Of a stretch of DNA of 64,000 nucleotides, positions 8,622-19,966 are shown piece by piece (positions within the stretch are counted from its first letter, which is position 1; each line of letters starts with the position of its first letter). The translations under genes were made by a program, and so were the position numbers. The notes beneath the pieces were generated by a model that saw nothing but the letters and a program-made list of their open reading frames with translations, was not told the origin of the DNA and ran no database searches. Origin of the DNA: JALYUM01 sp036688685 (GTDB lineage: Bacteria > Pseudomonadota > Gammaproteobacteria > Burkholderiales > Burkholderiaceae_D); NCBI RefSeq assembly GCF_036688685.1, contig NZ_JAQQPS010000020.1, positions 1 through 64,000 on the forward strand, given 5' to 3'.

Positions 8622-9255
8622 ATTTACTGCATCTAACCAAGCCGAAGCCGGCAATATGGTCGGCGACGCCTCGCGTTACTACGTGACCGAGCACCATCCG
8701 GAGAACGGCACCTTGCTGGGCTTCTGGATCTACCTGATGAGCGATTGCCTGATCTTCGCTTGCCTGTTTGCAACTTACGCCGTGCTGGGCCGCAATTATG
8801 CGGGCGGCCCGTCCGGCGCCGAGTTGTTCGACCTGCCGCTGGTGGCGATGAACACGGCATTCCTGCTGCTGTCGTCGATCACCTACGGCTTCGCCTTGCT
8901 GGCCGCAAATCGCAATGCCAAGTCGACCGCGCTGGTGTGGCTGGCCATCACGGGCGCCTTCGGCCTGTGCTTCCTGGGTGTTGAAATCTGGGAATTCGTG
9001 CACCTGATCCATGAAGGCGCAGGTCCGCAGCGCAGTGGTTTCCTGACCTCGTTCTTCGCACTGGTCGGTACCCACGGTCTGCACGTGACCTTTGGCGTGA
9101 TCTGGCTGGTGACGCTCATGGTCCAGGTTGGCAAGCACGGCCTGACGCCGGAAAACATCCGTCGCCTGACCTGCCTGTCGATGTTCTGGCACTTCCTGGA
9201 CGTGATCTGGATCGGCGTCTTTACCTTTGTTTACCTGATGGGGACCTTGCCATGA
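8614..9255 (+). CDS. cyoC: Cytochrome bo3 ubiquinol oxidase subunit III
   Basis: 213 residues with five helices, and the typical LLGFWIYLMSDCLIFACLFATYAVL and ALVGTHGLHVTFGVIWL segments. It stabilises subunit I and its proton channel. The ATG at 8614 is used because it begins the family-typical polar N-terminus and overlaps the cyoB end by 8 bases; the frame is open 9 codons further upstream. Confidence 0.95.
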   Translation: MSEFTASNQAEAGNMVGDASRYYVTEHHPENGTLLGFWIYLMSDCLIFACLFATYAVLGRNYAGGPSGAELFDLPLVAMNTAFLLLSSITYGFALLAANRNAKSTALVWLAITGAFGLCFLGVEIWEFVHLIHEGAGPQRSGFLTSFFALVGTHGLHVTFGVIWLVTLMVQVGKHGLTPENIRRLTCLSMFWHFLDVIWIGVFTFVYLMGTLP

Positions 9256-9656
9256 GCGACCATTCCACCCACGACCATGGTCACGGCGACCACGGTCACC
9301 ACGGCCACGACAGCGGCAGCCACGGCACCATGAAGGATTACACGATCGGCTTCATCCTGTCGGTGATCCTGACCGCGATTCCGTTCTGGCTCGTCATGGC
9401 CAAGGTGCTGCCACCAGGCACCACCGGCATCGTGCTGCTGGCGTTTGCCGGCGTGCAAGTTGTCGTGCACATGATTTACTTCCTGCACATGACGTCGAAA
9501 GCCGAACATGGCTGGACCCTGATGTCGACCATCTTCACCGTCATCGTTCTGGTGATCATGCTGGCCGGTTCGATCTGGGTCATGTACCACATGAACGCCA
9601 ACATGATGCCTGGAATGGAAGTCGACGCCGTCCACGGTGCGCACGACATGCCTTGA
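9252..9656 (+). CDS. cyoD: Cytochrome bo3 ubiquinol oxidase subunit IV
   Basis: 134 residues. An unusual histidine-rich head (DHSTHDHGHGDHGHHGHDS, residues 2-20) precedes the standard CyoD part with three helices, starting MKDYTIGFILSVILTAIPFWLVM and including VVVHMIYFLHM. Needed for assembly of the CuB site. ATGA overlap with cyoC. The His-rich extension could hold copper or another metal; that is inference. Confidence 0.95.
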   Translation: MSDHSTHDHGHGDHGHHGHDSGSHGTMKDYTIGFILSVILTAIPFWLVMAKVLPPGTTGIVLLAFAGVQVVVHMIYFLHMTSKAEHGWTLMSTIFTVIVLVIMLAGSIWVMYHMNANMMPGMEVDAVHGAHDMP

Positions 9657-10480
9657 TGTTGGAAAACAGCGCGCTCCCTGCCAATGGTTCAGCTGAACCG
9701 CAGCGCCGGCCTGCCAAGGCCCGGCGCCGCATCCTGAGCGGGATCGCGCTGTTGTTGTTATTGCTGTTTGCCGGTCTCGGCACATGGCAGGTTGTAAGAT
9801 TGCAGTGGAAACTGGCCTTGATCGAACGGGTCGATGCCAGGGTCCACGCAACACCCACCGATGTTCCCCATTCCCAGGCATGGCCAGCAATCAGCGCGGC
9901 AAACGACGAATACCGTCATGTGCGCGTGCGCGGCCATTTCCTGTTCGACCTGACCACCCCGGTGCAAGCGGTCACGGTGCGTGGCAGCGGCTTCTGGCTG
10001 CTCACCCCCCTGTGCCAGCCTGACGGCACGACCGTGCTGGTTAACCGCGGCTTCATTCCCGGCGCGCTCGGCGGCGCCAGCGGGTACGAAGTCAGTCGCG
10101 CCGGCCCCGACGCCTGCGCCGCCGGTGGTGAATCCGTCACCGTGACCGGCCTGCTGCGCCTGACCGAGCCCAAAGGCGGCTTCCTGCGCCTCAACGACGC
10201 CGTCACCGGCCGCTGGTATTCGCGCGATGTCGCGGCCATTGCTGCCGCCCGCAACCTGGCGCGCGTCGCCCCATTCTTTATCGACGCCGATGCACGCCAG
10301 GCCGGCACTGCCGGTCCGCGCGATGCCGGGCCGCCCGTAGGCGGCCTGACCGTGATCTCGTTTCCAAACAGCCACCTGGTGTATGCACTGACCTGGTTCG
10401 CGCTGGCCGCGATGGTCGGCGCCGCCTGGTGGTGGGTGGCCCGGCGCGGCCCGGGCCGGCGCCATGATCACGCGGCCTGA
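9656..10480 (+). CDS. SURF1-family oxidase assembly protein
   Basis: 274 residues, with one helix near each end (ILSGIALLLLLLFAGLGTWQVVRLQWK and a C-terminal LVYALTWFALAAMVGAAWWWV) around a periplasmic domain. LGTWQVVRLQWKLALI and the closing SHLVYALTWFALA are hallmarks of SURF1/Shy1, which helps insert heme into heme-copper oxidases. The start ATG at 9656 overlaps the cyoD TGA. Its place inside a cyo unit means it likely serves the bo3 enzyme. No cyoE (heme O synthase) follows in this window. Confidence 0.9.
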   Translation: MLENSALPANGSAEPQRRPAKARRRILSGIALLLLLLFAGLGTWQVVRLQWKLALIERVDARVHATPTDVPHSQAWPAISAANDEYRHVRVRGHFLFDLTTPVQAVTVRGSGFWLLTPLCQPDGTTVLVNRGFIPGALGGASGYEVSRAGPDACAAGGESVTVTGLLRLTEPKGGFLRLNDAVTGRWYSRDVAAIAAARNLARVAPFFIDADARQAGTAGPRDAGPPVGGLTVISFPNSHLVYALTWFALAAMVGAAWWWVARRGPGRRHDHAA

Positions 10481-11804
10481 CGTGCCATTGCAAAAAGCTG
10501 CTCCCGCGATTGCCGTCGCGCGCGTTGAACACGCGGCTGGCCACAGGAACATGCTGCAGCTGATCGAGCTGCGCTGGATCGCCGTGATCGGCCAGATCAC
10601 CACGATCGCCATCGCCACACTGGTGTACCACATCCGCCTGCCGCTGGTGGAAATGCTCGAAGTGCTGGTGTTCCTGATTTTCTTCAACGTGGCCAGCCAC
10701 CTGCGCTGGCACGAACACCGCCTGATCACCAACCGGGAACTGTTCTTTGCCTTGCTGGTCGACGTCGGCATTCTCACCATGCAGCTCTACCTGGCCGGCG
10801 GCACCACCAATCCGTTCGCCTTCCTCTACCTGCTGCAGGTGATCCTGGCGGCGGTGCTGCTAGATTACTGGTCGACCTGGATCATCGTCGGCATCACGGC
10901 GCTGTGCATGGCGGGCCTGGCCATTTTCGCGCACCCGCTTGCGCTGCCATTCGACCACGCGCGCGGCATCGGCAGCCTGTACGTGCAGGGCATGCTGATC
11001 TGCTTTGCGCTGGACTTGGCCTTGCCGGTAATTTTCATTTCGCGCATCACGCGCACCTCGCGCCGCAAGGATTTGCAGTTGTCCGACATGCGCGCGCGGG
11101 CCACCGAAGAAGAACACATCGTGCGCATCGGTCTGCTGGCGTCGGGCGCCGCCCATGAACTGGGCACGCCGCTGGCCACGCTGTCCGTGATCCTGGGCGA
11201 CTGGCGCCGCATTCCCGCCATGCGCGACAATCCGGAATTGCTGGAAGAAATCAGCGAAATGCAAACCCAGCTAGCGCGCTGCAAGGCGATCGTCAGCGGG
11301 ATTTTGTTGTCGGCCGGCGAGACGCGCGGCGAATCGGCGGTGCCGACGACGATCAACAATTTTCTCGACGACCTGGTCGAAGACTGGGAGGCGAGCCGTC
11401 CCATGGCCGATTTCCAGTACGATAACCAGATCGACCCCGACGTCCCGATCGTGTTCGACCTGACCCTGAAACAGATGATCGATAACGTCCTCGACAATGC
11501 CCGCGAAGCGTCGCCCGACTGGGTCGCGCTGGCCGCCTCGTGCGACGACGGCCAGCTTGACGTGGTCGTGCGCGACCGCGGCCCCGGTTTCGCGCCGGCC
11601 ATGCTGGCCAATTTTGGCAAGCCCTATAATTCGAGCAAGGGCCGCCCCGGTGGCGGCCTCGGCCTGTTCCTGGCCGTCAACGTGGCGCGCACGCTGGGCG
11701 GGTCGGTCACCGCCAGCAACCTGGCCGCGGGCGGCGCCGAAGTACGCCTGACGCTGCCGCTGGCCTCGATCGCCTTGCACAACAGGAGAGCACATGCCCG
11801 CTGA
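10464..11804 (+). CDS. regB: Redox-sensing histidine kinase of the RegB/PrrB family
   Basis: 446 residues. Six transmembrane helices (about 35-195) carry the ubiquinone-binding loop GGTTNPF at 112-118. Then comes the H-box AAHELGTPLATLS with His231, a Cys at 273 in the position of the redox-active Cys of RegB (42 residues after the His; 40 in the Rhodobacter protein), and an HATPase domain with NVLDNAREASP and GGGLGLFLAVN. Known members sense the quinone pool and control oxidases. The gene overlaps the SURF1 gene by 17 bases, so it is co-transcribed with its likely target. Confidence 0.93.
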   Translation: MITRPDVPLQKAAPAIAVARVEHAAGHRNMLQLIELRWIAVIGQITTIAIATLVYHIRLPLVEMLEVLVFLIFFNVASHLRWHEHRLITNRELFFALLVDVGILTMQLYLAGGTTNPFAFLYLLQVILAAVLLDYWSTWIIVGITALCMAGLAIFAHPLALPFDHARGIGSLYVQGMLICFALDLALPVIFISRITRTSRRKDLQLSDMRARATEEEHIVRIGLLASGAAHELGTPLATLSVILGDWRRIPAMRDNPELLEEISEMQTQLARCKAIVSGILLSAGETRGESAVPTTINNFLDDLVEDWEASRPMADFQYDNQIDPDVPIVFDLTLKQMIDNVLDNAREASPDWVALAASCDDGQLDVVVRDRGPGFAPAMLANFGKPYNSSKGRPGGGLGLFLAVNVARTLGGSVTASNLAAGGAEVRLTLPLASIALHNRRAHAR

Positions 11805-12348
11805 CGGTTCCGACGAGATCCGGCTGTTGATCATCATCGAGGACGATGAAGCGTTTGCGCGCACGCTGTCGCGCTCGTTCGAGCGGCGCGGCTACCAGGT
11901 CATCCACGCCCACAGTCAGGAAGAAGCCGCGGCCCTGCTGAAAACCCATACGCCGGGCTATGCGGTGGTCGACCTGAAACTGAAGGGGACCTCGTCCGGG
12001 CTGTCATGCGTGCAAATGCTGCATCACCATGATCCGGACATGCTGATCGTCGTGCTGACCGGGTTCGCCAGCATCGGCACGGCGGTCGAAGCGATCAAGC
12101 TGGGCGCGTGCCAGTACCTGGCCAAGCCGTCCAATACCGACGATATCGAAGCCGCGTTCGGCCACGTCGCGGGCAATGCCGACGCCGACGTCACCGACCG
12201 CGCCACCACCTCGATCAAGACGCTGGAGTGGGAACGCATCCACGCCATGCTGGCGGAGACGGATTTTAATATTTCCGAGGCGGCGAGACGGCTGGGCATG
12301 CATCGCCGGACCCTGGCGCGCAAGCTGGAAAAGCAGCGGGTCAAGTAA
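11794..12348 (+). CDS. regA: Response regulator of the RegA/PrrA/ActR family
   Basis: 184 residues. The receiver domain has the acidic pair EDD (16-18), phospho-acceptor Asp60 in VVDLKLKG, and a conserved Lys in YLAKPSN. A short linker leads to the Fis-type helix-turn-helix FNISEAARRLGMHRRTLARKL, nearly identical to RegA. Overlaps regB by 11 bases. It probably controls the upstream oxidase and other redox-linked genes. Confidence 0.94.
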   Translation: MPADGSDEIRLLIIIEDDEAFARTLSRSFERRGYQVIHAHSQEEAAALLKTHTPGYAVVDLKLKGTSSGLSCVQMLHHHDPDMLIVVLTGFASIGTAVEAIKLGACQYLAKPSNTDDIEAAFGHVAGNADADVTDRATTSIKTLEWERIHAMLAETDFNISEAARRLGMHRRTLARKLEKQRVK

Positions 12349-12368
12349 ACGCTGATCACCCCGAACAA

Positions 12369-12418
12369 CCCGCGCAGAACACCGTCGAATCGTTTCCTGC
12401 TGAACAATTCTGCGCGGG
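12369..12418. terminator. Long-loop inverted repeat after regA
   Basis: CCCGCGCAGAA at 12369-12379 is exactly complementary to 12408-12418, separated by 28 bases and followed by GTTTG. It lies between regA and the PBP gene and may terminate the cyo-reg unit or act in the leader of the next gene. There is no strong T-run. Confidence 0.4.
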
Positions 12419-12477
12419 GTTTGCGCGCTGTCAGCTATACTCGCCGCTTGACTTATTATTAAGCAGGCAAGCGCGAC

Positions 12478-14913
<2,436 letters not shown>

Positions 14914-14922
14914 CTGGCACCA

Positions 14923-15285
14923 TCAACGGCGTGCCAGTCCGATCATCGGGGCGGCCCGATCCTCCAGGCTCACTTGGGCGATATCGCCTTGCCGATCCTG
15001 GCCGAAGGTAATGCGCAGCGCTTGCGATGTCGCGACGAAGCTGCCCAACCCGTCCGGCTTGAGCAGCATTGCGCGCGCGCCGTTGAAGCGGGGATTGAGC
15101 GTTGGCGTGCGAAATGTGATGACGGCGCTCAGTTGGCCACCGTCTTCCTCGACGGTCAGAATGCGACCGTCCGCCAGCACGTAGCGTCCGACGTAGTCCC
15201 CCAACGCGGGTTGAGCAGCGGGCGCCGCAACGGCGGAGCCTGCCAGCAGAATGCCGAACAGCAGGGAGAAGGTCGATTTGCGCAT
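14923..15285 (-). CDS. Small secreted protein, paralogue A of a tandem pair
   Basis: 120 residues. Signal peptide 1-20 (STFSLLFGILLAGSAVAAPA), then a compact beta-rich domain with DYVGRYVLADGRILTVEEDG and a central LKPDGLGSFVA. The next gene upstream, 15504-15836, has the same pattern (DFTGQYVLQDGRVLTVTQR; LKPVGPATFA), so the two come from a duplication. ATG 15285 is chosen because AGGAG lies 7 bases upstream and the signal peptide begins there. Function unknown; I do not recognise a family. Confidence 0.7.
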   Translation of the reverse strand: MRKSTFSLLFGILLAGSAVAAPAAQPALGDYVGRYVLADGRILTVEEDGGQLSAVITFRTPTLNPRFNGARAMLLKPDGLGSFVATSQALRITFGQDRQGDIAQVSLEDRAAPMIGLARR

Positions 15286-15503
15286 GATGTTGCTCCTGTG
15301 AGTGGGTGGCGCCGTCTCTGTCTGGAAGGCGTACATGCACTGTAGGACGCCTTCCGTGTAAAATCGCGCAGGCTGCGACGGATTGCGCAATTCAGGGGAT
15401 GAGTGGTGTTTACGCGGGAATGGTTGCATGATGCGCGACGTATGCATGTTTAAAGCGGCGCGGCAGATAGTTGCGCAGCGCCACCTGTGGCGTCCAGGCG
15501 GTC

Positions 15504-15836
15504 TCAATGGCTGGCGCGCAGCGCGCGGGAACCCGATTCCGTTACCGTGACCGCTGCGACATTGCCGTTGCGGCGCTGGTCGAATAGCAGTACCAGCTCA
15601 CCGCCCGGCGAGGCGAAGGTTGCGGGGCCGACTGGCTTGAGCGCAACCAGGTCGCGCCCGTCGAGTTGTCCCGCCAGTGTGCGCTGCCGCTGCGTGACGG
15701 TAAGCACGCGACCGTCCTGGAGGACGTATTGGCCGGTAAAATCCTGCAAGGCTGCACTGTCCAGCCGGCGCTCTTCTGCGTGGGCGGACGCGCACGCGGC
15801 GCAGCCCAACAGTAATGCAATGATGAAATGACGCAT
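15504..15836 (-). CDS. Small secreted protein, paralogue B of a tandem pair
   Basis: 110 residues with a signal peptide ending near ACASAHA, then the same GxYVLxDGRxLTV core as its downstream neighbour and an L(K)PxGxxxF segment. ATG 15836 has AGGAG 6 bases upstream. The 218 bases between the two genes show no terminator, so they could be one transcript, though each has its own good ribosome site. Likely periplasmic. Confidence 0.7.
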   Translation of the reverse strand: MRHFIIALLLGCAACASAHAEERRLDSAALQDFTGQYVLQDGRVLTVTQRQRTLAGQLDGRDLVALKPVGPATFASPGGELVLLFDQRRNGNVAAVTVTESGSRALRASH

Positions 15837-16074
15837 CGTCTTCTCCTGTGAATAGCTTGCCCACGGCAAGCCTGGACTGTAACTTTAGGATATTTTTTTG
15901 CAGTGACTGATCTATTTCCGATCAAGGCGCGGCCAGCGCGAATGAACGGCGATTTTCGAGGCACCGACGGCTTGCGTCACGTTCACGTCGCGCCGGCGAC
16001 ATTTCGTCACTCGCCGTTTGCGCGACCTGGTTTGCATGCGATGATGTGCAGCTCTTTCATTCGAGCAAGTCACC

Positions 16075-18219
16075 ATGCCAACTGTCCCGCACATCCTGCT
16101 GCTCGCGCCGCTGCTGTCGATCGCCGCGGGCGCATTTGCCCATGCCGCGCCTGAAGAAGGGCCGCTGCAGGTGGTGCAGGTGAAGGCCAGCGCCACGGCC
16201 TACGATCCGCGCCGCGACGATACGGCGGCGAAAATCGTGGTCACCCACGACGAGATCGTGAAACAAGGCGATACGAGCATCGGCGACGTGCTCAAGCGGC
16301 TGCCGGGCATTACCATCGGTGGTGTTCCGGGCCGCGGCGGCGACATCAAAATGCGCGGCATGGGCAGCGGCTACACGCAGATACTGCTCAACGGCGACCC
16401 TGCGCCACCCGGGTTCTCACTCGATGGGCTGGCGCCGGACCTGATCGAACGGATTGAAATCATGCGCGCGGCCAGCGCCGAATACAGCACCCAGGCCATC
16501 GCCGGCACCATCAACATCGTTCTCAGGCGCGCGGTGGTGGCGGCCCAGCGCGAACTGAAAACCACGCTCCAGTCGGAGCATGGCCGGCCAGGCGGCAATG
16601 CCAATTTCAGCGTGTCCGACAAAGCCGGCAACCTGTCCTACGCCGTCGTCAGCGGCCTGGCCTGGTCAACCCAGGACCGCCCGGCCACGGGTTTTACGAC
16701 GTTCTCCGACCCGGCCGGCGCGCCACTGGGGCGGCGCGACCAGGCCAGCTTCATGCGCGGCACCTACCAGGGCGTGAACCTGGCGCCACGCGTGAACCTG
16801 ACGCTGGGGCCGGACGACAGCCTGGCGTGGCAATCGTTCCTGGCCGCGAATGAATACGGCGGACCCGCCACCGAGCGCAGCATCACCACGCTCGGCGCAC
16901 CGCCGGCGTTCAGCAGCGCTGTGACCAGCCTGGCGCAGCGTACCGTGCTGGCGCGCAGCGACCTGACATGGACCCACAAAATGGCCGACGGCGCCAGGTT
17001 CGATGCCAAAGCCGGCGTCAGTACCGGCACGCGCAGGGTCGAACGGGAGGCATTCGAATACGATCGCGCCGCTACCCTGGCGCTCGAGCGGCGCACCACG
17101 TCGCGTCCGCGCGACCAGGGTGTATCCGCGAGCGTCAAGTATGCGACGCCGGTGTTTGGCAAGCACGCGCTGACGGCCGGCTGGGACGGCGCCTGGAGCG
17201 CGCGCACGGAACACCGGATCGAGCGCGACATCGCCGCCGGCGACCCACCCGCCAACCTGAACCTGGCTTTTGACGCCAGCGTGGTGCGCCTGGCGCTGTT
17301 TGCGCAGGACGAATGGACCATCAGCAAACAGTGGTCGGCCTATCTGGGCTTGCGCTGGGAAGGCGTGCGCACGCGTAGCAGCGGCGTTGAGAATACCTCT
17401 GCAGTCTGGAGCCCATTGCTGCAAACGCTGTATAAACTGCCCGGTTCAAAACAGGACCAGGTCAGGCTGGCCCTGAGCCGTACCTACAAGGCGCCGTTCA
17501 CCAACGAGTTGCTCCCGCGCCGCCTCCGCGCCATCGAGAACAGCGCCACCACGCCGGACGAGCAGGGCAACCCGCGCCTCAGACCCGAGCTGGCCTGGGG
17601 CCTGGACCTGGCCTTCGAGCATTACCTTCAAGGCGGCGGTTTGCTCAGTGCCAGCGCCTATCTGCGCCGCATCGAGGACAATGCGCGCAACAATATTTTT
17701 CTGATCGACGGCTTGTGGGTGTCGATGCCCATCAACACCGGCAAGGCGCAGGCGCACGGCATCGAGCTGGAGGCGAAATTTGCGCTGAAATCCGTGTTCA
17801 AGGCGGCGCCGGCGATCGACCTGCGCGCCAACCTCGCGCGCAACTGGTCGCGCCTGGACACGCTGCCCGGCCCGAACAACCGGCTCGTCAGCCAGACGCC
17901 GGTGTCGGCCAACCTGGGCGTCGACTACAAGATGGACCGGCTGCCGCTGACGCTGGGCGCCAGCTACAGCTATCAGAACGGCGGGCCAGTGCGTTTCAGC
18001 CTGAACGAATTCGACTACAGCACCCCGAAGCGCTTGCTGGACCTGTACGCGCTCGCCAGAATCAGTCCGAAAGTGCAGCTGCGGCTGTCGGTGGCCAATG
18101 CCTTGCACCAGTCGTATATGACAGCGCTGACCTGGGTCGACGCCGATGGGGCGCGCGCCGACGCGACGATTACCCCGACGGCGCCCGTGTTGCGCGCGGC
18201 GCTGGAACTGAAGCTGTAG
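16075..18219 (+). CDS. TonB-dependent outer-membrane receptor
   Basis: 714 residues. Signal peptide about 1-24 (ending AGAFAHA), then a plug domain (VKASATAYDPRRDDTAAKIV, IGDVLKRLPGITIGGVPGRG, IKMRGMGSGYTQILLNGDP, ERIEIMRAASAEYS) and a 22-strand-type barrel. It ends ALELKL and not in the usual aromatic residue. Imports an iron chelate or another large nutrient with TonB energy; the substrate is not visible and no exporter or binding protein is adjacent. Its last 50 bases overlap the convergent mscS-type gene. Confidence 0.9.
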   Translation: MPTVPHILLLAPLLSIAAGAFAHAAPEEGPLQVVQVKASATAYDPRRDDTAAKIVVTHDEIVKQGDTSIGDVLKRLPGITIGGVPGRGGDIKMRGMGSGYTQILLNGDPAPPGFSLDGLAPDLIERIEIMRAASAEYSTQAIAGTINIVLRRAVVAAQRELKTTLQSEHGRPGGNANFSVSDKAGNLSYAVVSGLAWSTQDRPATGFTTFSDPAGAPLGRRDQASFMRGTYQGVNLAPRVNLTLGPDDSLAWQSFLAANEYGGPATERSITTLGAPPAFSSAVTSLAQRTVLARSDLTWTHKMADGARFDAKAGVSTGTRRVEREAFEYDRAATLALERRTTSRPRDQGVSASVKYATPVFGKHALTAGWDGAWSARTEHRIERDIAAGDPPANLNLAFDASVVRLALFAQDEWTISKQWSAYLGLRWEGVRTRSSGVENTSAVWSPLLQTLYKLPGSKQDQVRLALSRTYKAPFTNELLPRRLRAIENSATTPDEQGNPRLRPELAWGLDLAFEHYLQGGGLLSASAYLRRIEDNARNNIFLIDGLWVSMPINTGKAQAHGIELEAKFALKSVFKAAPAIDLRANLARNWSRLDTLPGPNNRLVSQTPVSANLGVDYKMDRLPLTLGASYSYQNGGPVRFSLNEFDYSTPKRLLDLYALARISPKVQLRLSVANALHQSYMTALTWVDADGARADATITPTAPVLRAALELKL

Positions 18220-19351
18220 CCTGGTCCGAGGCCGTTTTGAGCAAGGTAGGGCGCACCGGCGCCGCAGCCGTTGGGCCGGGCAGCACCTCCGCCGCCATCA
18301 CCTGCACCGGCTGTGGACGCGGCGCCGTGGAGATGCCGAGGTCGTCCAGCAACTGCATCATCTCCAGGATGATGATTTGCTGCGTGTCCATAAACAGCGT
18401 GTAGTTCGGGTCGAGCACGAAATACACCACCTCGTAGCCGATCGATTCCGGCGCCAGCGTTTTCAGGTGGGCGCGGTCGAAGCGGACCTTGTCCTGGCGC
18501 TCGATGATGGCGCGCAGGGCGGCCGGGATCTGGCCAGCCAGGGCGGGCGGCGTATCGGGATTGACTTGCAGCGCGAACTGCACGCGGCGCGTGGTCATGC
18601 GCTTGAAGTTGCGCAGCGTGTCCTTCAGGATCTGGGCGTTCGAGATGACGATCTGCTCGCCGCTGTCGGCGCGCACGCGGGTGGTCTTCAGGCCCACGTG
18701 TTCCACCTTGCCGGAAAAACCCGCCACCGAGATCGAGTCGCCTACCTCGAACGGCTTGTCGACCGCGATCGACAGCGAGGCGAACAGGTCGCCCAGCACG
18801 TTCTGGACCGCCAGCGCGACGGCGATACCGCCAATGCCGAGGCTGGCCACCAGCGTGCTGACATTAACGCCCAGGTTGGACAAGGTGGCCAGCAGGAACA
18901 CCACCCAGACGGCAATCTGCAGGATCCACGTGATGAACGTGTGGGCGACGGTGACTTGTTCGTCCTCGCCGCCGACCGGCGCGCGGCGCCGGAAGTAACG
19001 CTGCGCACTGACCGCAATGGCCCGGTGCGCATACAGCGCAAGCTGGATCCCAAGGGTGATGAACCACAAATTGCTGACGCGTCCTTCCCATTTCGGCGGC
19101 AGGTCGAGCACGGACAGGCCGATCAACAGCGCCGTGGCGATGACGGCGAGCTTGCTGGTGCGCGCCAGGGTCTGGCGCAGGACTTCGGCAACCGCGCTGT
19201 GGGCGCCGCTTTCCGACAAACTGTTGAGGCGCTTGCGGAAGAATGCGACGGCGCCGTGAATAACGATAAAACTGAGGACCGCGGCGCCGATGGCGAACAG
19301 GGTATTGGTGAGACTCAGGTCCAGCGAGGTGATGAAGACAGGGATATTCAC
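18170..19351 (-). CDS. MscS-family mechanosensitive ion channel
   Basis: 393 residues. Four N-terminal helices lead into the conserved pore and beta domain (VSTLVASLGIGGIAVALAVQNVLGDLFAS, then FEVGDSISVAGFSGKVEHVGLKTTRVR). It opens under membrane tension to release solutes. The GTG at 19351 is chosen: GGAGAG stands three bases upstream and the hydrophobic N-terminus starts there. The disordered C-terminal tail runs into the end of the TonB receptor gene on the other strand, a 50-base convergent overlap. Confidence 0.9.
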   Translation of the reverse strand: MNIPVFITSLDLSLTNTLFAIGAAVLSFIVIHGAVAFFRKRLNSLSESGAHSAVAEVLRQTLARTSKLAVIATALLIGLSVLDLPPKWEGRVSNLWFITLGIQLALYAHRAIAVSAQRYFRRRAPVGGEDEQVTVAHTFITWILQIAVWVVFLLATLSNLGVNVSTLVASLGIGGIAVALAVQNVLGDLFASLSIAVDKPFEVGDSISVAGFSGKVEHVGLKTTRVRADSGEQIVISNAQILKDTLRNFKRMTTRRVQFALQVNPDTPPALAGQIPAALRAIIERQDKVRFDRAHLKTLAPESIGYEVVYFVLDPNYTLFMDTQQIIILEMMQLLDDLGISTAPRPQPVQVMAAEVLPGPTAAAPVRPTLLKTASDQATASVPAPRATRAPSG

Positions 19352-19648
19352 TAACTCTCCTTGGGTGTCGGCACCAACGCGGTCGGGCGTTCGAAGGTGA
19401 CGTTGGGGGGAGGAAAAACGGCGCGACAAGCAGGGCAGGCCACGCGCCTGTGCGCCCGCGCGGGAGCGGACGCGGCGAAGGTGCAACGAAGGTACAACAA
19501 CATCTGCATCGTCAGCATGCCAGTTGCAGGCTTACCGTTCCGTTCGCTGCTGCACCGACGGCGAAATGTTGCCCGAACTATCATGATGGCTCGCCAAGGC
19601 GACAGCATATGTTGTACGCTTGGGTCGTCATACAAACCAGGAGACGAC

Positions 19649-19966
19649 ATGTTCACACCTTATTCGACCACGCAGCCGGAGCGCAGCGACGTCGACCACT
19701 ACCAGGGCGCCGTGGCGCTCGATTTCGGCACCAACTGGTGCGGCATCTGCCAGGGCGCCGCCAGCGCAATTGAGGCGGCCATCGCAGCGGCGCCGTCGGT
19801 GCGCCACCTGAAGGTTGAGGACGGTCCCGGCCGGCCGCTGGGCCGCTCCTTCAAGGTCAAGCTGTGGCCGACCATCGTTGTGCTGAAAGACGGCCAGGAA
19901 GTCGCGCGCGTGGTGCGGCCCGCCAGTGCCCAGGACGTATCGGATGCACTGGCGGTGGCAGCATGA
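19649..19966 (+). CDS. Thioredoxin-family protein
   Basis: 105 residues with the active site NWCGIC (Cys31, Cys34) and the cis-proline segment KLWPTIVVLKDGQEVARVVRP. No signal peptide, so a cytoplasmic dithiol reductant. The variant motif WCGIC, not WCGPC, suggests an altered redox potential. AGGAG lies 5 bases before the ATG. Its TGA overlaps the start of the next transporter gene (ATGA), so the two are translationally coupled. Confidence 0.88.
   Translation: MFTPYSTTQPERSDVDHYQGAVALDFGTNWCGICQGAASAIEAAIAAAPSVRHLKVEDGPGRPLGRSFKVKLWPTIVVLKDGQEVARVVRPASAQDVSDALAVAA

Noticed and set aside
6621..8654. 677-codon minus-strand frame opposite cyoB
   Set aside because: Histidine/Asp/Arg-rich translation without domains, mirrored exactly on cyoB. 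Composition artefact.
12436..12453. TATACT and TTGACT motifs before the PBP gene as promoter
   Set aside because: They are in the wrong order and spacing for one sigma-70 promoter, and no proper partner hexamer is found.
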